From Brassica napus (lineage: Eukaryota; Streptophyta; Magnoliopsida; Brassicales; Brassicaceae): DNA of 64,000 nucleotides. The DNA lies in the NCBI RefSeq assembly GCF_020379485.1, contig NC_063449.1:34593473-34657472 (forward strand). Reading direction: 5' to 3'. Of this stretch, positions 22,750 to 34,958 are shown piece by piece (position 1 is the stretch's first letter; every line of letters starts with the position of its first letter). The notes under the pieces are model-generated. The model ran no database searches, had not been told where the DNA came from, and saw only the letters and a program-made list of their open reading frames with translations. A program made the position numbers and the translations under genes.

Positions 22750-24816
22750 TCAACTGTCTATAGGAAGAGGGTACCTACAAAACCTCTCATTAGTCATACA
22801 CATAAAGAATCTCTCATAAGCTGAAGCCATCTGTTTAGCCGTAAACATTGAAAGAGCATAATCCTTACAAGCTTTCCCCTTCATCTCCAAAACCCTAGAC
22901 CCATCTCTCACAACAGAATCCAACGTCTCAACAAGAGACCTCACGTTTGGAGAAAACGTATACCCAAAACGCTCATCCACAACCACCGTCCCAACAATGC
23001 TCGGGAAGTTCGGCGCCACAACAGGTTTCCCACACTGCATTGCCTCAATGATCGTCAAATCAAGCCCTTGAGGTCTCAACATTGGATTCACAAACACATC
23101 CAAAACGTTGTAGAAACAAGAGAGCTCTTCTGGCTCTAAAGACCCTAAAACCCTAACGTGTTCACCAAGCTCCGCGTATCTTTTCCCCCAAGGACCAGAT
23201 CCAGCCACAAGTAGATACACTTGCGGGTGCGTTTTAGCGATCAAAGCAAACGCTTCGTACAGAAGTGGATGTCCTTTGTCTCTCACCAAACGTCCAGACA
23301 CACCCATCACTATAACTGTCTCATTACCAACAGGAACACCGTGTTTCTCCCTAAACCTAGCTCCAGCTTCAGGGGAGTACACGAACTTGGTATGGTCAAC
23401 CCTATTATAATCGAGGGTTAGGGATGATACCAGGGTTAGCCCATTTAATTGAAAATAATATTTTATTTATTTTTGTTTTTAAATTTTAGAGATAAAATTA
23501 GAAAAATTAAGATATGATATGATTCTTTCCTCCAACTTGTTGAGCATCAAAATCAAGTTTTTATGCCAAAATGGCAAAATCGAGTTTTTGCCCCACAACT
23601 AAGAATAAAGTTTTTCCGTCAAAAAGAAAAATTGTGTTTTTTTCCGCCAAAACCTAATTTGAGTTTTCCACCAAAACCACAAAATCGAGTTTTTTCGCCA
23701 AAACCGGAAATCAAGTTTTTTTCGCCAAAACTGCAAAATCGAGTTTTCCGCCAAAACCACAAAATTAAGTTTTCCCACCAAAACCAAAAATCAAGTTTTT
23801 ACGCCAAAACCACAAACCCGAGTTTTCCGCCAAAAACGAAAATTTGAGTTTCCCGCCAAAAACAAAAAGTCAGGTTTTTCGGAAAAAATCACAATTGGGG
23901 TTTCCCTCCAAAACCGCTAGATCGAATTTTCCCGCCATAACTTAAAATTGAGTTTTTCGGTTTTGGCGGGAAATTTGATTTTGTGGTATTGGCGGAAAAA
24001 TTGAGTTTTCGTTTTTGGCGGGAAAACTTGATTCTTAGTTGTAGGGAAAAACTCGATTTTTAGTTTTTGGCGGGAAAACTCGATTTTCTGTTTTAGCTAA
24101 AACTTGATTTTCCATTTTGGCAGAAAATTTTGATTTTTTTTTTTCGTTTTTGAAATTGTGACGAAAAACTTATATTTTGCATTATCTAACAAATTTAAAA
24201 TTTCAGTATATATTTAAATATCGTATAATAATTTTGTGAATCAAAATTAAAGTGTTAAGATTTAAGCCCTAGACCTATTAGGACCAGCCCTTTTTAAACT
24301 CTGTTATATAGATAAGAGTTAGAGCTACAAATTGTTTCACAGGGTTAGGGCTAACCCCGTGGGGTTGAGCCCATATTAACATCCCTAACTATAACATGAA
24401 CGTTTCTCTTAGGAAGCTGGTAGATGTTAACAAGAACCTCACGCCCGCTGTTTCTTATGCAAATATGTTGTTTATAGGCCGGGAAGAATCTGATTTCATC
24501 TATGAGTCTAGGTTATATGATCAAGATCAGAGCTAGGATGACCATTCGAGTCATAAAGCTCCTGAAAAAGCTTAGAATGCATAATCTCGTACTAAATCCT
24601 CCCATGCCATGTGACAGCCACGTTACCGTTAGGCACCATTTTGATTCGCCAATGAGGCAGAGCAACGCTCTCCGTGTGAAACATGGTCGAAAGGACGATC
24701 TAAACCGTTGATTCTGTGGAAGATCTCGAAGGCATGAGAGTAGTTAATCAAGTTATCATCACACAAGCAGATACCACAAACAGATACCGCATGTTCACTT
24801 CCGTTTAAATCACATC
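22750..24816 (-). pseudogene. GT4-family glycosyltransferase (At1g73160-like), broken copy A
   Basis: The C-terminal 200 residues (22750 to about 23400) are open: KFVYSPEAGARFREKHG, GVSGRLVRDKGHPLL, VAGSGPWGKRY, and the nucleotide-sugar signature EAMQCGKPVVAPNFPS, ending FCRYPLPIDS. Upstream, a 969-bp hairpin element (23419-24387) interrupts the gene between NVHVI and NRVDHTKF. Beyond it the N-terminal part (24388-24816) reads FFPAYKQHICISNSGREV, HSKLFQELYDSNGHP, SVALPHWRIKMV and FEIFHRINGLDRPFDHVS, but in three frames, with stops after HGRI and after DLDHIT. Such enzymes transfer a sugar from a nucleotide donor. The substrate of this one is unknown. A second copy begins at 63832. Confidence 0.85.
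23419..24387. mobile_element. Foldback/hAT-like hairpin element inside the glycosyltransferase
   Basis: Left end tagggatgata and right end ttaacatcccta form inverted terminal repeats of hAT style, with a second inverted pair (gggttagccc / gggctaacccc) inside. The interior is an array of about 28-bp units gccaaaaccacaaaatcgagttttcc. It runs about 13 times in one direction (23560-23945) and about six times reversed (23955-24135), so a transcript would fold into a long hairpin. No 8-bp target duplication is evident, and only TTATA is shared at the two sides. Confidence 0.65.
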
Positions 24817-24989
24817 AGTTCAAGTAATCACAGACATAAAGTGATCTAAAGAAAAACATGACGCATAAATCCCAATTTAGTTCATGATAACTAACCAATA
24901 AGATTACCATAAAGCTCATAACATGAATACGAGAGATATGCTTCACAGGACACGAACAACAGTAACAACATTAATTATACCTTTAGGGT
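24817..24989. other. Junction between glycosyltransferase remnant and hAT remnant
   Basis: AT-rich DNA where the expected left end (tagggatg...) of the hAT element should be. None was found, so this junction is probably a deletion. Confidence 0.45.
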
Positions 24990-26548
24990 TTAGTTGAGTC
25001 GGGTCTTCTTCTTCTTTCCACTTCCTTCTGCTTTTTCATTGGCATCTTCCTTACCTTCCTCATCTAAATCACATCCAGCTATCAAAAACAAGAAGTTCAA
25101 TCAATAGTTTCACATATCAAAGCTCAATTATCAATTCAACAAACTCACCAATCACTTCAAAACCACGAAGCCAGTTTCTAGCGCAAATCAAAGCTTGGAC
25201 ATTTGAGGGAAGAAGGCGGCTCCTATACTTGCTAAGAACCCGACTTCCCACACTGAAGGATGACTCAGACGACACTGTTGTTATTGGGATGCATAGGACA
25301 TCACATGCCATTCGAGATAGCTCCCTAAACCGGTTTGAATTGTTCTTCCAATACTTGATGACATCTAACTCTTAACAAATCACAAATCAGCCCAGCTCTT
25401 AACCACTCAGACTCTGTAGGTAAGCTCTTGTAACTTGCTTCGATTTCTGCAAGATTCTTAAACGGCTCTTTGTAGTGAAGAACCCTAGACAGCATCAGAT
25501 AGGTTGAGTTCCACAGCGTAGTGACATCCAAAACCAAACCGCGTTTCTTAACAATACCAAGAGTCTCCACACAGCCTAGAAACAGCAACTCTCTAGACTC
25601 ACTGACCTTGACATACTTAACGCTGTCTCTGATCTTCTCCAAGGCGTCACTTATCACCGATAATCCGTCTTGGACAATGAGATTCAGAATGTGAGCAGCA
25701 CACCTGATGTGAAAGAAGTCTCCACTGCAGACTAAATCCTTTCTAAGTTGCCTCTTGAGAACTCCTTGCATGTTGTCATTAGAGGACGCATTGTCTACGG
25801 TTACTGTGAAGACCTTCTTCTGCAAACCCCATTCTTTAATCAGCTCCATTAGCTTCATGGCAATGGCCGGACCAGAATGGGGTGGAGGGAAAGCGCAAAA
25901 GGAGAGGATCTTAGCTCTAAGGTTCCACTCAGCGTCGACATAGTGGACAGTAAGACAGAGATAACCTTCGATTGTTATTGCTCTCCATAGATCCGTCGTT
26001 AGACAGATCCTACCCGGAACTTCACTCAACACCTGCCTGAGCTTCATTTTCTCCCTCTCAAAGATCTTAAAAACATCTGAAACCGCCGTGTTTTGACACT
26101 AGAACTCTATGGTCGGGTTGGCATAATGCAAAGCTTCTAGAACTCTTCTGTACTCAACAAAGGTGTAAGGTAGATCATGCTCGACAATAGCCACAGCAAT
26201 CATTTCTCCAAACACCAACTGATCGATCTTAGGAAATGTGTTATTAAGGGTTTTAGGGCAGGTTCTTGAGTGGCGAAGAAGGATATTGGTTCCAATTTTA
26301 TGTAAGTCTAGGATGTAGAAGTGGTTACAGTAGTTGCAGACACATTTAAATTTTCCATCAGGCATCCTATCTCCTTCTATAGTAAAAAAGTTCCAGCACT
26401 TAGAGTGTCTACGCTTGTGTTTACCTTTCACCTCGGCTGTACTCATCAGAGACTCGTCCACCACAGGATTGTTCTCATCCATTTCCTGTTCTGAATCCCC
26501 ATTGTCACTCGCGTAGTCATCATCATTGTTCAAACTCAATGTATCCAT
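24990..26548 (-). pseudogene. Decayed hAT transposase with internal deletion
   Basis: Starts at ATG 26548 just after an intron acceptor, as in the hAT element at 1961. A BED-type finger follows (CVCNYCNHFY then HKIGTNILLRHSRTC). The core has ICLTTDLWRAITIEGYLCLTVHYVD, VFTVTVDNASSNDN and TLWNSTYLMLSR. The C-terminal dimerisation domain has [35 protein letters not shown]. It then splices (donor near 25148, acceptor near 25080) to an acidic and basic tail ending KKKKTRLN, stop 24990-24992. Three lesions: a TAG after NPTIEF (26099-26101), a large internal deletion between AGLICDLLR and [10 protein letters not shown] that removes most of the middle domain, and a frame change at that junction. It cannot make an active transposase. 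Confidence 0.85.
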
Positions 26549-27077
26549 CTGAAAGCAATCAAAGAAAAACATCAGAGAAACCCATCTCGCAAAACATGCA
26601 AACAAACCCATCTCGTAAAACAAGTAAACAAACCCATCAGATTATAACAAGCAAACAAACCCATCTCACAAATCCAAGCGTGAACCAAAAACGGTTACAA
26701 TGAAAGCAATAGAACCACAAATCCATTAAGCGTGAACCATCAAACATTCTAAAGCAATGTAAGCAAGTTACAAGTCATGAATCATTAAACAAGCGATGAA
26801 CAGAAACACAATATCACAGTGAAACACAATCCCGAGAGAGCTAAATATAAGTTAAACCCATCAAGCTTACAAAGCTACAAGCCACCATACCAAACTAGAA
26901 CAAATCATATATAACAAACCCATCAGATTATATCAAGCTTAACATCAGGCAAAAAGACTGAAAGTAACAAGCCATGAATCCGGTACACAGACCCATCAAA
27001 CCAATCAAACAGAACATGAACAAAATAAGAGAATCAAAGACGTGCAAACCCTTTTCAGAGGTTGATCTAGAGTCGCC

Positions 27078-27116
27078 GAGAGAGAGAGAGAGAGAGAGAG
27101 AGACGGATCGAGAGTC

Positions 27117-27170
<54 letters not shown>

Positions 27171-27259
27171 GGATCGAGAGTCGCCGAGAGAGAGAGAGAG
27201 ACGGATCGAGAGTCGCCGAGAGAGAGAGAGAGACGGATCGAGAGTCGCCGAGAGCGAGA
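27078..27259. repeat. GA-dinucleotide microsatellite in tandem 35-bp units
   Basis: (GA)n runs separated by gacggatcgagagtcgccgag, repeated at least five times and running on in degenerate form to 27540. It lies in the upstream part of the hAT remnant. The Ser-Leu or Arg-Glu open frames across it are artefacts. Confidence 0.9.
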
Positions 27260-27756
27260 GGACCTGATTTAACATGCAAACATAAACATTAATCAGCAAC
27301 CCCATCAAAATAAACAAGCAAATCTGAAGCGACCAAACCTGAGAGAGTGCGAGACTGAGACTCGAGACGGATGGAGAGTCAGAGAGAAATCGAGACGGAG
27401 AGTCGGAGAGAAGTCGAGACGGAGAGTCGGAGATTCGGAGAGACGAAGAGAAGTCGACTCCCGGAGAGAGTCTAGAGAGAGAGACTATTGGAAACCTAAG
27501 ATTTTGAAAACCCACGGAGAGAGTCGAGAGAGAGAGATGAGATCTACGCTTGAGAGATTTCCCCCAAATGTTGAAAACCCTAGGATTTTGAAGACTATTG
27601 GAAGCCCAAGTCCAAATGGGCAAGCCCAATAATTTTGGGTTTAATTGGTTTTTATCCAATTGGACAACTTCATTTTTTGGTCAAAAATGGTCAGTCCAAT
27701 TGGATATGGACATGGTTTACTCATGGACACTAGGCCCATTTGACATCCCTAGTTGC

Positions 27757-29516
27757 GTGGATGAAAGATGCAGTTGGAGTTTTCGTGCAAAATCAGTTAA
27801 AGGATCTCGGAGTTTTTTTTGTTCGTCATTATGTATCTAAACATACTTGTGACACTTCTCTGAGTAGTGTTAGTCATCGGCAAGCTACTGCGAAACTGTT
27901 GGGAACTATGGTCAGCAATCATTATGAAGGAGGAAAGATTGGGCTGAAACCTAAACAGATCATGGAAAAAGCTAGAAAAGATCATGGTGTTGTGATTTCA
28001 TATTCAAAGGCTTGGAGGTCTCAAGAGCACGGCCAAGATATAGCTAGGGGTACTCCTGATGACAGTTATGAAGCTTTGCTCAGCTGGTTTCACATGATAA
28101 AAGAAAAGAATCCAGGTTCTGTGACTTTTATCGAAGTTGATTCTGTTGGGAAATTCAAATACACATTTTTGTCGCTTGGTCCATCTATCAGAGGGTTTAA
28201 GTTGATGAGGAAGGTACTTTCTGTTGATGGTGTCCATCTGAAATCAAAGTATAAAGGGACTCTACTTGCTGCCACAACACAAGATGATAATTTTCACTTG
28301 TATCCTATAGCTTTTGCTATAGTTGATTCTGAGAATGATGCCTCATGGAGTTGGTTTATGAAATGTCTGAAAACCATCATTCCTGTTGAAGAGGATTTAG
28401 TTTTTGTCTCTGATCGTGCAACCTCTATTGAAAATGCTCTTTTACAACATTATCCGTTTGCTCACCATGGAATCTGCGTCTTTCACTTTGAAAAGAATGT
28501 CCAGGACAATTTCAAGAGTTCAACACTTGTCCCTTTGGTTGTTGAGCTGCTTATGTCTACACCAAGGATGATTTTGATTGCTACTTTCATGATATTGAGG
28601 TGTCCGACATTGTATTAGCAGATTATCTTCGTAAAGCAGACTTCAGGAAGTGGTCCCGAGCTTATTCTCCTGCTAATCGCTTCAACATCATGACGTCAAA
28701 CTTGGCCGAATCTATAAATTATTTGCTGAAAGTGAGTCGTGAGTATCCAATAGTCTGTCTTTTTAACACTATTAGGTTGATAACGACTAGGTGGTTCACT
28801 GAACGACGTGAGCAAGGAATTTGTCACATGCACCCTGTCACGTTCGATGTGGGGAACAAGATGAAGGAGCTATAAGATTTTACGTCTCGCTTTCTTGAAG
28901 TTTCCAAAATCAATTATTCAGAGTTTGAGGTTAAGGGAGATACAAGAGATCAAGTGGTGAATTTTCAAACAAGGCATTGTTCATGCTTTGTGTTTGATGT
29001 TGAGAAGTTTCCTTGTGCTCATGCAATTGCTGCTGCAAAGGCTGGAAACAAGCATGAAAATGATTATGTCGATGAGTTTTTCTCCAATGAAAGGTGCGTT
29101 CTCTCAGTCATTGTGGTAATACATTACCACGTTTATAAATGTTTTTATAATTGATCAAATTTATAAGGTTTTATAAACATTGTTCTACAACACTTCTTTT
29201 TCATTTTTCTTTCTTGGCTGTACTTTTATCTAATTCTCTTAATTTTCTTATTAGGTTTAAACTAGCATATTTAGAGAGTGTATATCCTGTTGGCGATAAA
29301 GCATATTGGAATATTCCTCCCCATGTAGCGTCGTTTGTATGTCGCCCTCCATCTACACGCTTTCCTAGTGGCAGGAGGAAAAACAAAGAGGATTCCAAGT
29401 TTGTGGGAGTATGGAAAATATCGGCCCATATCCAAACCATCACCCAAGTCTTACAAATGTAGCAGATGTGGACAGAAAAGTCACAACAAAAGTAGTTGTG
29501 TAGTGCATATTTGATA
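27757..29516 (+). pseudogene. MuDR-like (MULE) transposase, several frame breaks
   Basis: Left end truncated at the hAT border. Blocks in order: DERCSWSFRAKSVKGSRSFF (end of the MuDR DNA-binding domain), a frame change in a T-run near 27815, then VRHYVSKHTCDTSLSS, KPKQIMEKARKDHGV, the DDE core (VLSVDGVHLKSKYKGTLLAA with YPIAFAIVDSENDASWSWF) and LVFVSDRATSIENAL. A frame change near 28546 leads to DYLRKADFRKWSRAYSPANR and ITTRWFTERREQ, a TAA at 28873-28875, then the SWIM finger HCSCFVFDVEKFPCAHAIAA. After an intron near 29095-29255 come AYWNIPPHV and, in another frame, a CCHC knuckle KCSRCGQKSHNKSSC with stop near 29516. Clearly a dead MULE transposase. Confidence 0.88.
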
Positions 29517-29988
29517 ACAGAGTAATATAAAAACTTGTGTGCAACTGATTATTTTTATATGATGTTATAAGAGAGAATTGGAATCACATAGCTTTTTGGG
29601 GAACCTTTCATTATTACATTTATCATTTTATAATGCTTTATAAAGTTTACAGGTGTAATAGAAATTATGTTACTTATTACGAAATGTGTGGTTACATTAA
29701 CCACCCTTTATAAAACATTAGGATTCAGATTAATTTCAGAAATTATATGTTCTTTTGATATCTTAGCTTACCTGCATGAACATAAATAAAATATGTTTCC
29801 TTATCAAAGGATTAAGGTAGAAACCAAAAGATATTTTCCTCATCACGGAGGATTAAGGTACAAGCCAAAAGATGTTCCTCATTGAAGACATCAACAAAAG
29901 ATAACACTAAAACTTAAAAAGTTTCATTGATATTAGTTAAAAGCAATAAAAAACTGAAAGAGCTTCATTTCTTCAAATTCGCGATGCT
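29517..29988. other. Spacer between convergent MULE and DUF1985 genes
   Basis: AT-rich DNA with no gene seen. A short local repeat ccaaaagat(a/g)ttt(t)cctca occurs twice near 29825-29880. Confidence 0.4.
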
Positions 29989-32900
29989 TCTAATCGGCTT
30001 TTTTCAGATCTTCCAATACACGTCCTATCGCATCAGCAGCTGAATCTTTTTGTTTCTTTTGTCTTTTTGATTTGGAGGTGTCAACGTTAGGTTCCTTTAT
30101 AAGCATAACAATTAAGAAAATCAGAAATGATAATTGGATGTAGTCAATGAAATTTGAAAGAACATTTTATAAACCATTATGCACAGAGAGATATTTACCT
30201 TAGTTACTCTTCCACGTTTCTTTGTAAACTTCACGTGTTTTTTAGATGCATCCTCATTCACTTCTCCATCCTTCAATTTTGATGACACAATAAGTGATGT
30301 TACATAGAGTACATTAAACATTTAAAAAGTCAATCAGTTTCTAAATACTTATAAATCAGCTTACTTCATTGGTTTTTGGATTTTCACTTTCTTTAGCATC
30401 GACTTTTGCATCATCTTTTACTTGTTGTTGTACTTCACGTGGGGGTGTTACACCTTTCTTCATTCCCTAATATTACAAGACAAAGAAACAACTTAGCAAT
30501 TTTCGAACTTAATAATGGCTTTTGTAAATCAGAAATGATAATCAGAAAGAACATTTTATAAACCATTATCCGCAGAGAGATATTTACCTTAGTGCATCTT
30601 CCACGTTTCTTTGTACCCTTCACGGGCTTTTTAGATGCATCCTCATTTACTTGTCCATCCTTCAGTTTTGATGACACAATAAGAAAAGTTACAGAGTATA
30701 TTAAACATTTAAAAAGTCAATCAGTTTATAAAGATTTATAAATCAGCTTAATTCATTGGTTTCTGGATTTTCAATTTCTTTAGCACCGACGTCCACTTCT
30801 GCATCATCTTCTACTTGTTGTTGTACTTCACGTGGGGGTGTTGCACCTTTTTCATTCCCTAATATTACAAGACAAAAAAATAACATAGTAATTTCGAATT
30901 TAATAACAGCCTTTGTAAATGAGAAATGATAATCAGAAAGAACATTTTATAAACCATTATACACAGAGAGATATTTACCTTAGTTCCTCTTCTACGTTTC
31001 TTTGTACCCTTCACGGGCTTTTTAGATGCATCCTCATTTACTTCTCCATCCTTCAGACTTAAGGACACAATAAGAAAAGTTACAGAGTATATTAAACATT
31101 TAAAAAGTCAATCAATTTATAAAGATTTATAAATCAGCTTACTTCATTGGTTTCTAGATTTTCAATTTCTTTAGCACCAACGTCCACTTCTGCATCATCC
31201 TCTACTTGTTGTTGTACTTCACGTGGGGGTGTTACACCTTTCTTCATTCCCTAATATTACAAGACAAAAAAATAACTTAGCAATTTTGAATTTAATAACA
31301 GCCTTTGTAAATCAGAAAGAACATTTTATAAATCATTATACACAGAGAGATATTTACCTTAGTTCCTCTTCCACGTTTCTTTGTACCCTTCACGGGCTTT
31401 TTAGATGCATCCTCATTTACTTCTCCATCCTTCAGTTTTGATGACACAATAAGAAAAGTTACAGTGTGTATTAAACATTTAAAAAGTTAATCAGTTTATA
31501 AAGATTTATAAATCAGTTTACTTCATTGGTTTCTGAATTTTCAATTTCTTTAGCACCGACGTCCACCTCTGCATCATCCTCTACTTGTTGTTGTACTTCA
31601 CGTGGGGGTGTTACACCTTTCTTCATTCCCTAATATTACAAGAAAAAAAATAACTTAGCAATTTCGAATTTAATAACAACCTTTGTAAATCAGAAATAAT
31701 AACTGAATGTAGTCTATGAAATTTGAAAGAACATTTTATAAACTATTATACACAGAGAGATATTTACGTTAGGTACTCTTCCACGTTTCTTTGTACCCTT
31801 CACGTGCTTTTTAGATGCATCCTCATTTACTTCTTCATCCTTCAATTTTGATGACACAATAAAAAAAGTTACAGAGTATATTAAACATTTAAAAAGTCAA
31901 TCAGTTTATAAAAACTTATAAATCAGCTTACTTCATTGGTTTTTGGATTTTCACTTTATTTTGCATCGACGTCCACATCTGCATTGACTTATGTGTCATC
32001 CTCTTGTTGTTGTTCATGTTCATCTTCCTCTTGTGTATGTCCCTATTTTAATAAAATGATTACATATTTATAATGATTTATAAATTTAAAACGATTGTTC
32101 AGTTTATAAAGATTTATAAATTAGCTTACTTCATTGGTTTCTGAATTTTCACTCTCTTTATCACCGTCGTCCACATCGACTTCTTGTTCCTCTTCTTCTT
32201 GTAGCTGTTCCTATTTAAAAAAAAAGATTACATTTTTTTAATGATTTATAATTCTAAAACTTTTATTCAATTTATAAAGGGTTATAAATAAGTTTACTTC
32301 ATTGACTTTTGATGTGTCACTTTCTTTAGCCCCGTGTTCGACTTCTCTATCATCTTCTTCTTGATGGTCTACTTCACGTGGAGGTCTTACACCATTCTTC
32401 TTTCCCTAATATTATAAGACAAAAAAATAGCTTAGCAATTTCGAATTTAATAACAGTCTTATAAAATATCAAAAACACAATAACCTTAGCGATTTCCTGT
32501 CTTTTAGCATCTATATAATTTTGTAAAACTTCTGTTTCATCAATTTTATAATCGGCATTCTGTCCATTTACCTGGAAAATTATATGTGAGCACACACACA
32601 TTGTATTAAGAATATGGAGACGTTATAGATAACAAACCTTGGTTTTTGTGGCGGCTTCAGTTTCTTTTGACTTCTCAGTTTCCTGTTACAAGTTAGACGC
32701 ATATGAATCTTTCTTTTCATTTACAACACGAAACAAATATAGAAAATAGTTTACCTTCATTGTTTCTCCACGAATGTTCAAAAGGCCTTTAAGGTACTTC
32801 ACTTTTTCTTCAAGAGACACTACCTTCTTAGTGAGGAATTCAATCTTTTCTTGATCAGATGTATCAATCCCAGGAACATAATTATTTTCGTCCACTTCAG

Positions 32901-33972
32901 CTTCAGCAACGGCAATGTCGACATTCCATTGAACCAATCTTGTCTCTTCAAACGATATCCTCTTTTGACAAGATCAACAACTCTTCCAAATTCACAGTCA
33001 ACATCTTCAACCAAGTCGCTATGCAATTCGGGATCTCCAAAGATACATTTGACATCAACCTGACAAGTGTTTGCATATGATCAAACAATCGATAAAAGAA
33101 GAATGCAAAGACTAAAACAGTTTTATAAAACATTATAAACGGTTACCTTCTCCATTTGGTCAAATATGTTAACCTCCTCAATAGAAAACAATTTGGTTTC
33201 TTTCCAATGCAAGCACAAGGGAAACTGAATTTCATCATCCCTAATACCCTAGTTGATTCACAGAAGATAACGCCCATAGCTGAATTGGATATATAAAGCC
33301 ACAAATCGCATATTGATCTTTTTCCGTTAACTATTTATAGGTAAAGCTCTCCACTTATTTCCGTAAATAATCAAAGGCCAAATTCCCCCAGGGATACTTG
33401 CAAAACTCTTTGAAATTTCTAGCTCTAAGCAGACGCTCTTCTGGTATACTTGTCACCGGATTGCTTGCCATTAATATCCCTTCCACAAGGATTGTAGCTC
33501 CCAATCTTAATGTCTGATCAGCAGTAAGCTCTGTACTCTTTTCCACAAGTAGTTTAAGCAAGGTGTTTAGAGTTTGATTCTTGTTCATCCATGGATCTTT
33601 CTTCTTCTTTTTTTGTTGCTGAAGTCACTACTTCCTCTTCATCTTTATCAACAACACAAGGCAGACCCGTTCCCAAGTGGAATTCTCTTAGAGAAAACCT
33701 CATTAGTTGTTCTCCAAAAGAAAACAACAAACCCTTCTTAAGTGATGAATCAAATGCCTTGAAAACGCCATATGCTTCTGCCTCCTTCCCATCTTAATTA
33801 CCGGAGCCAAGAATGAATCTTCAAGCTTCTTGAATTCTTTTCCCAAAACGTTTTCAACTTTACCAACCAACTTCAGATTGGAGCGCTTGTTAATTCTTTT
33901 CAATACGACTCCTTTGGTACCAGTTTCGGAGATTCTTTTTGGCAAAGCAATCTTATCATTAGATTTACTCAT
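29989..33972 (-). pseudogene. DUF1985-type protein gene with tandem lysine/acidic exons
   Basis: Starts at ATG 33972 (MSKSNDKIALPKRISETG). The N-terminal DUF1985 region (KLVGKVENVLGKEFKKLEDS ... LMRFSLREFHLGTGLPCVV ... PWMNKNQTLNTLLKL ... CKYPWGNLAFDYLRK) needs two frame changes, near 33795 and 33615. Further exons: FPLCLHWKETKLFSIEEV (33149-33249), VDLVKRGYRLKRQDWFNG (32757-33060), ETEKSKETEAATKTK, then NADYKIDETEVLQNYIDAKR (about 32490-32573). A chain of small acidic and lysine-rich exons follows (32409 down to 30180), and the last exon, 29989-30094, reads EPNVDTSKSKRQKKQKD ... GRVLEDLKKAD and stop. Genes of this kind sit in plant Mutator-like elements, and a MULE transposase lies directly beyond, convergent. 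No Ulp1 domain is present in this one. Function unknown. Confidence 0.65.
30130..31890 (-). repeat. Tandem exon array, about 390-bp unit
   Basis: Five copies of a lysine-rich exon (KDGEVNEDASKKPVKGTKK... at about 30200, 30590, 30980, 31355 and 31770) alternate with copies of an acidic exon (GVTPPREVQQQVEDDAEVD... ending ENPETNE at about 30440, 30830, 31220 and 31605). The cacgtgggggtgtta landmark recurs at spacings of 394, 389 and 383 bp, intron included. More diverged acidic exons continue to 32409. Confidence 0.9.
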
Positions 33973-34499
33973 CGTTTCACCTGAAACAATTCAAAATGGT
34001 AATGTCAAAGATATGTTTTATAATGACTTATAAAAATTTTGTTTATCAACACTTGTAAATCATAATAGATCAATCTAAAATCGATTAACCACATCAAAAC
34101 CGAAAGAACTAGCAATGAAATATATCGCAAATGACAAAAAAAAAACCCTAATCTACTCTATTCCAAGTTACGACATACTACACCTAAAGGTCATAACCTC
34201 TAACAAAATTAGTCAAATACAACACTAATATCAATCACACATCTATTATAGGCAGAGCGAGAAGAAGAATCGCCAAGAAGAACCAATAACATTAACGGAG
34301 TTAAGAGAAATCGATGGTAATTGAAAACCACCAGTGAAAAGTAGGTTTTTGTAATCAAAGAAATGGAGAACAGCGGAATATAAAAACAGATGAAAAGATG
34401 CGGTTGTAGATTTGTATCGGAACAGACGCGAACGGAGGAAGACGATGAAAGGTCCCGTCTTTTTACCCTTAATTTTGACGGTTTTATTTTTAGGGCTCA

Positions 34500-34958
34500 A
34501 TTTTGATTATCAATGTTTAAGGCCCATATATATATATGGTTTAATGCTTAGAAAACAATACTATGGTTAACTATTATAGATTTACAAGCTCTTGTAAAGT
34601 ATTTATATGGTCTTATAAATTATTTATTGGGCTTTATAAATTATTATATATAGATTCATAAGTTTTTATAAATTAATTATTGGCAAAATTTGTAAATCAT
34701 TTTATACACAATTATAAATCTTTTTAAATTATTTATAGGTCTTTGTATATTACCTTATAACTTATTTAATAAATCTTCATAAATCATTATAAAATAATTG
34801 CAAATTTTTAATATAGATTTAGAAGCCCTTGTAAACAATTTATATGCTCTTATAAATTATTTATTGGACTTTATAAATTATAATATATAGATTCGTAAGT
34901 TTTCATAAATTATTTATAGGCTTTTATAAATTCTAATTTACATTTTACCTTGTGGTAT
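34500..34958. repeat. AT-rich 'TTATAAATTATTTAT' degenerate repeats
   Basis: A stretch of repeated cttataaattatttat(t/a)gg and gatttacaagctcttgtaaa motifs with no coding sequence. The same word type (gatttataaa, cctttataaa) fills 37080-37790 and the introns of the DUF1985 and Ulp1 genes, so it looks like one shared sequence background. Confidence 0.6.

Larger units (their letters stand above)
24990..27751 (-). mobile_element. hAT element remnant, right end preserved
   Basis: Its transposase is at 24990-26548. The right end, read inward, is tagggatgtcaaatgggcc (27744-27751 outward catcccta), a hAT-type terminus. A GA microsatellite lies in the leader region. The left terminus is missing, and the two flanks belong to different genes (glycosyltransferase on the left, MULE on the right), so the element marks a rearrangement point. 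Confidence 0.65.

Noticed and set aside
23563..23847. Open frames with repeated QNRVF/PKP and FWRKN words
   Set aside because: By-product of the 28-bp inverted array, open on both strands because the repeat lacks stops.
26928..27659. Long Ser/Leu-rich and Arg/Glu-rich open frames on both strands
   Set aside because: They are produced by the GA-dinucleotide microsatellite and have no start context, domain or splice support.
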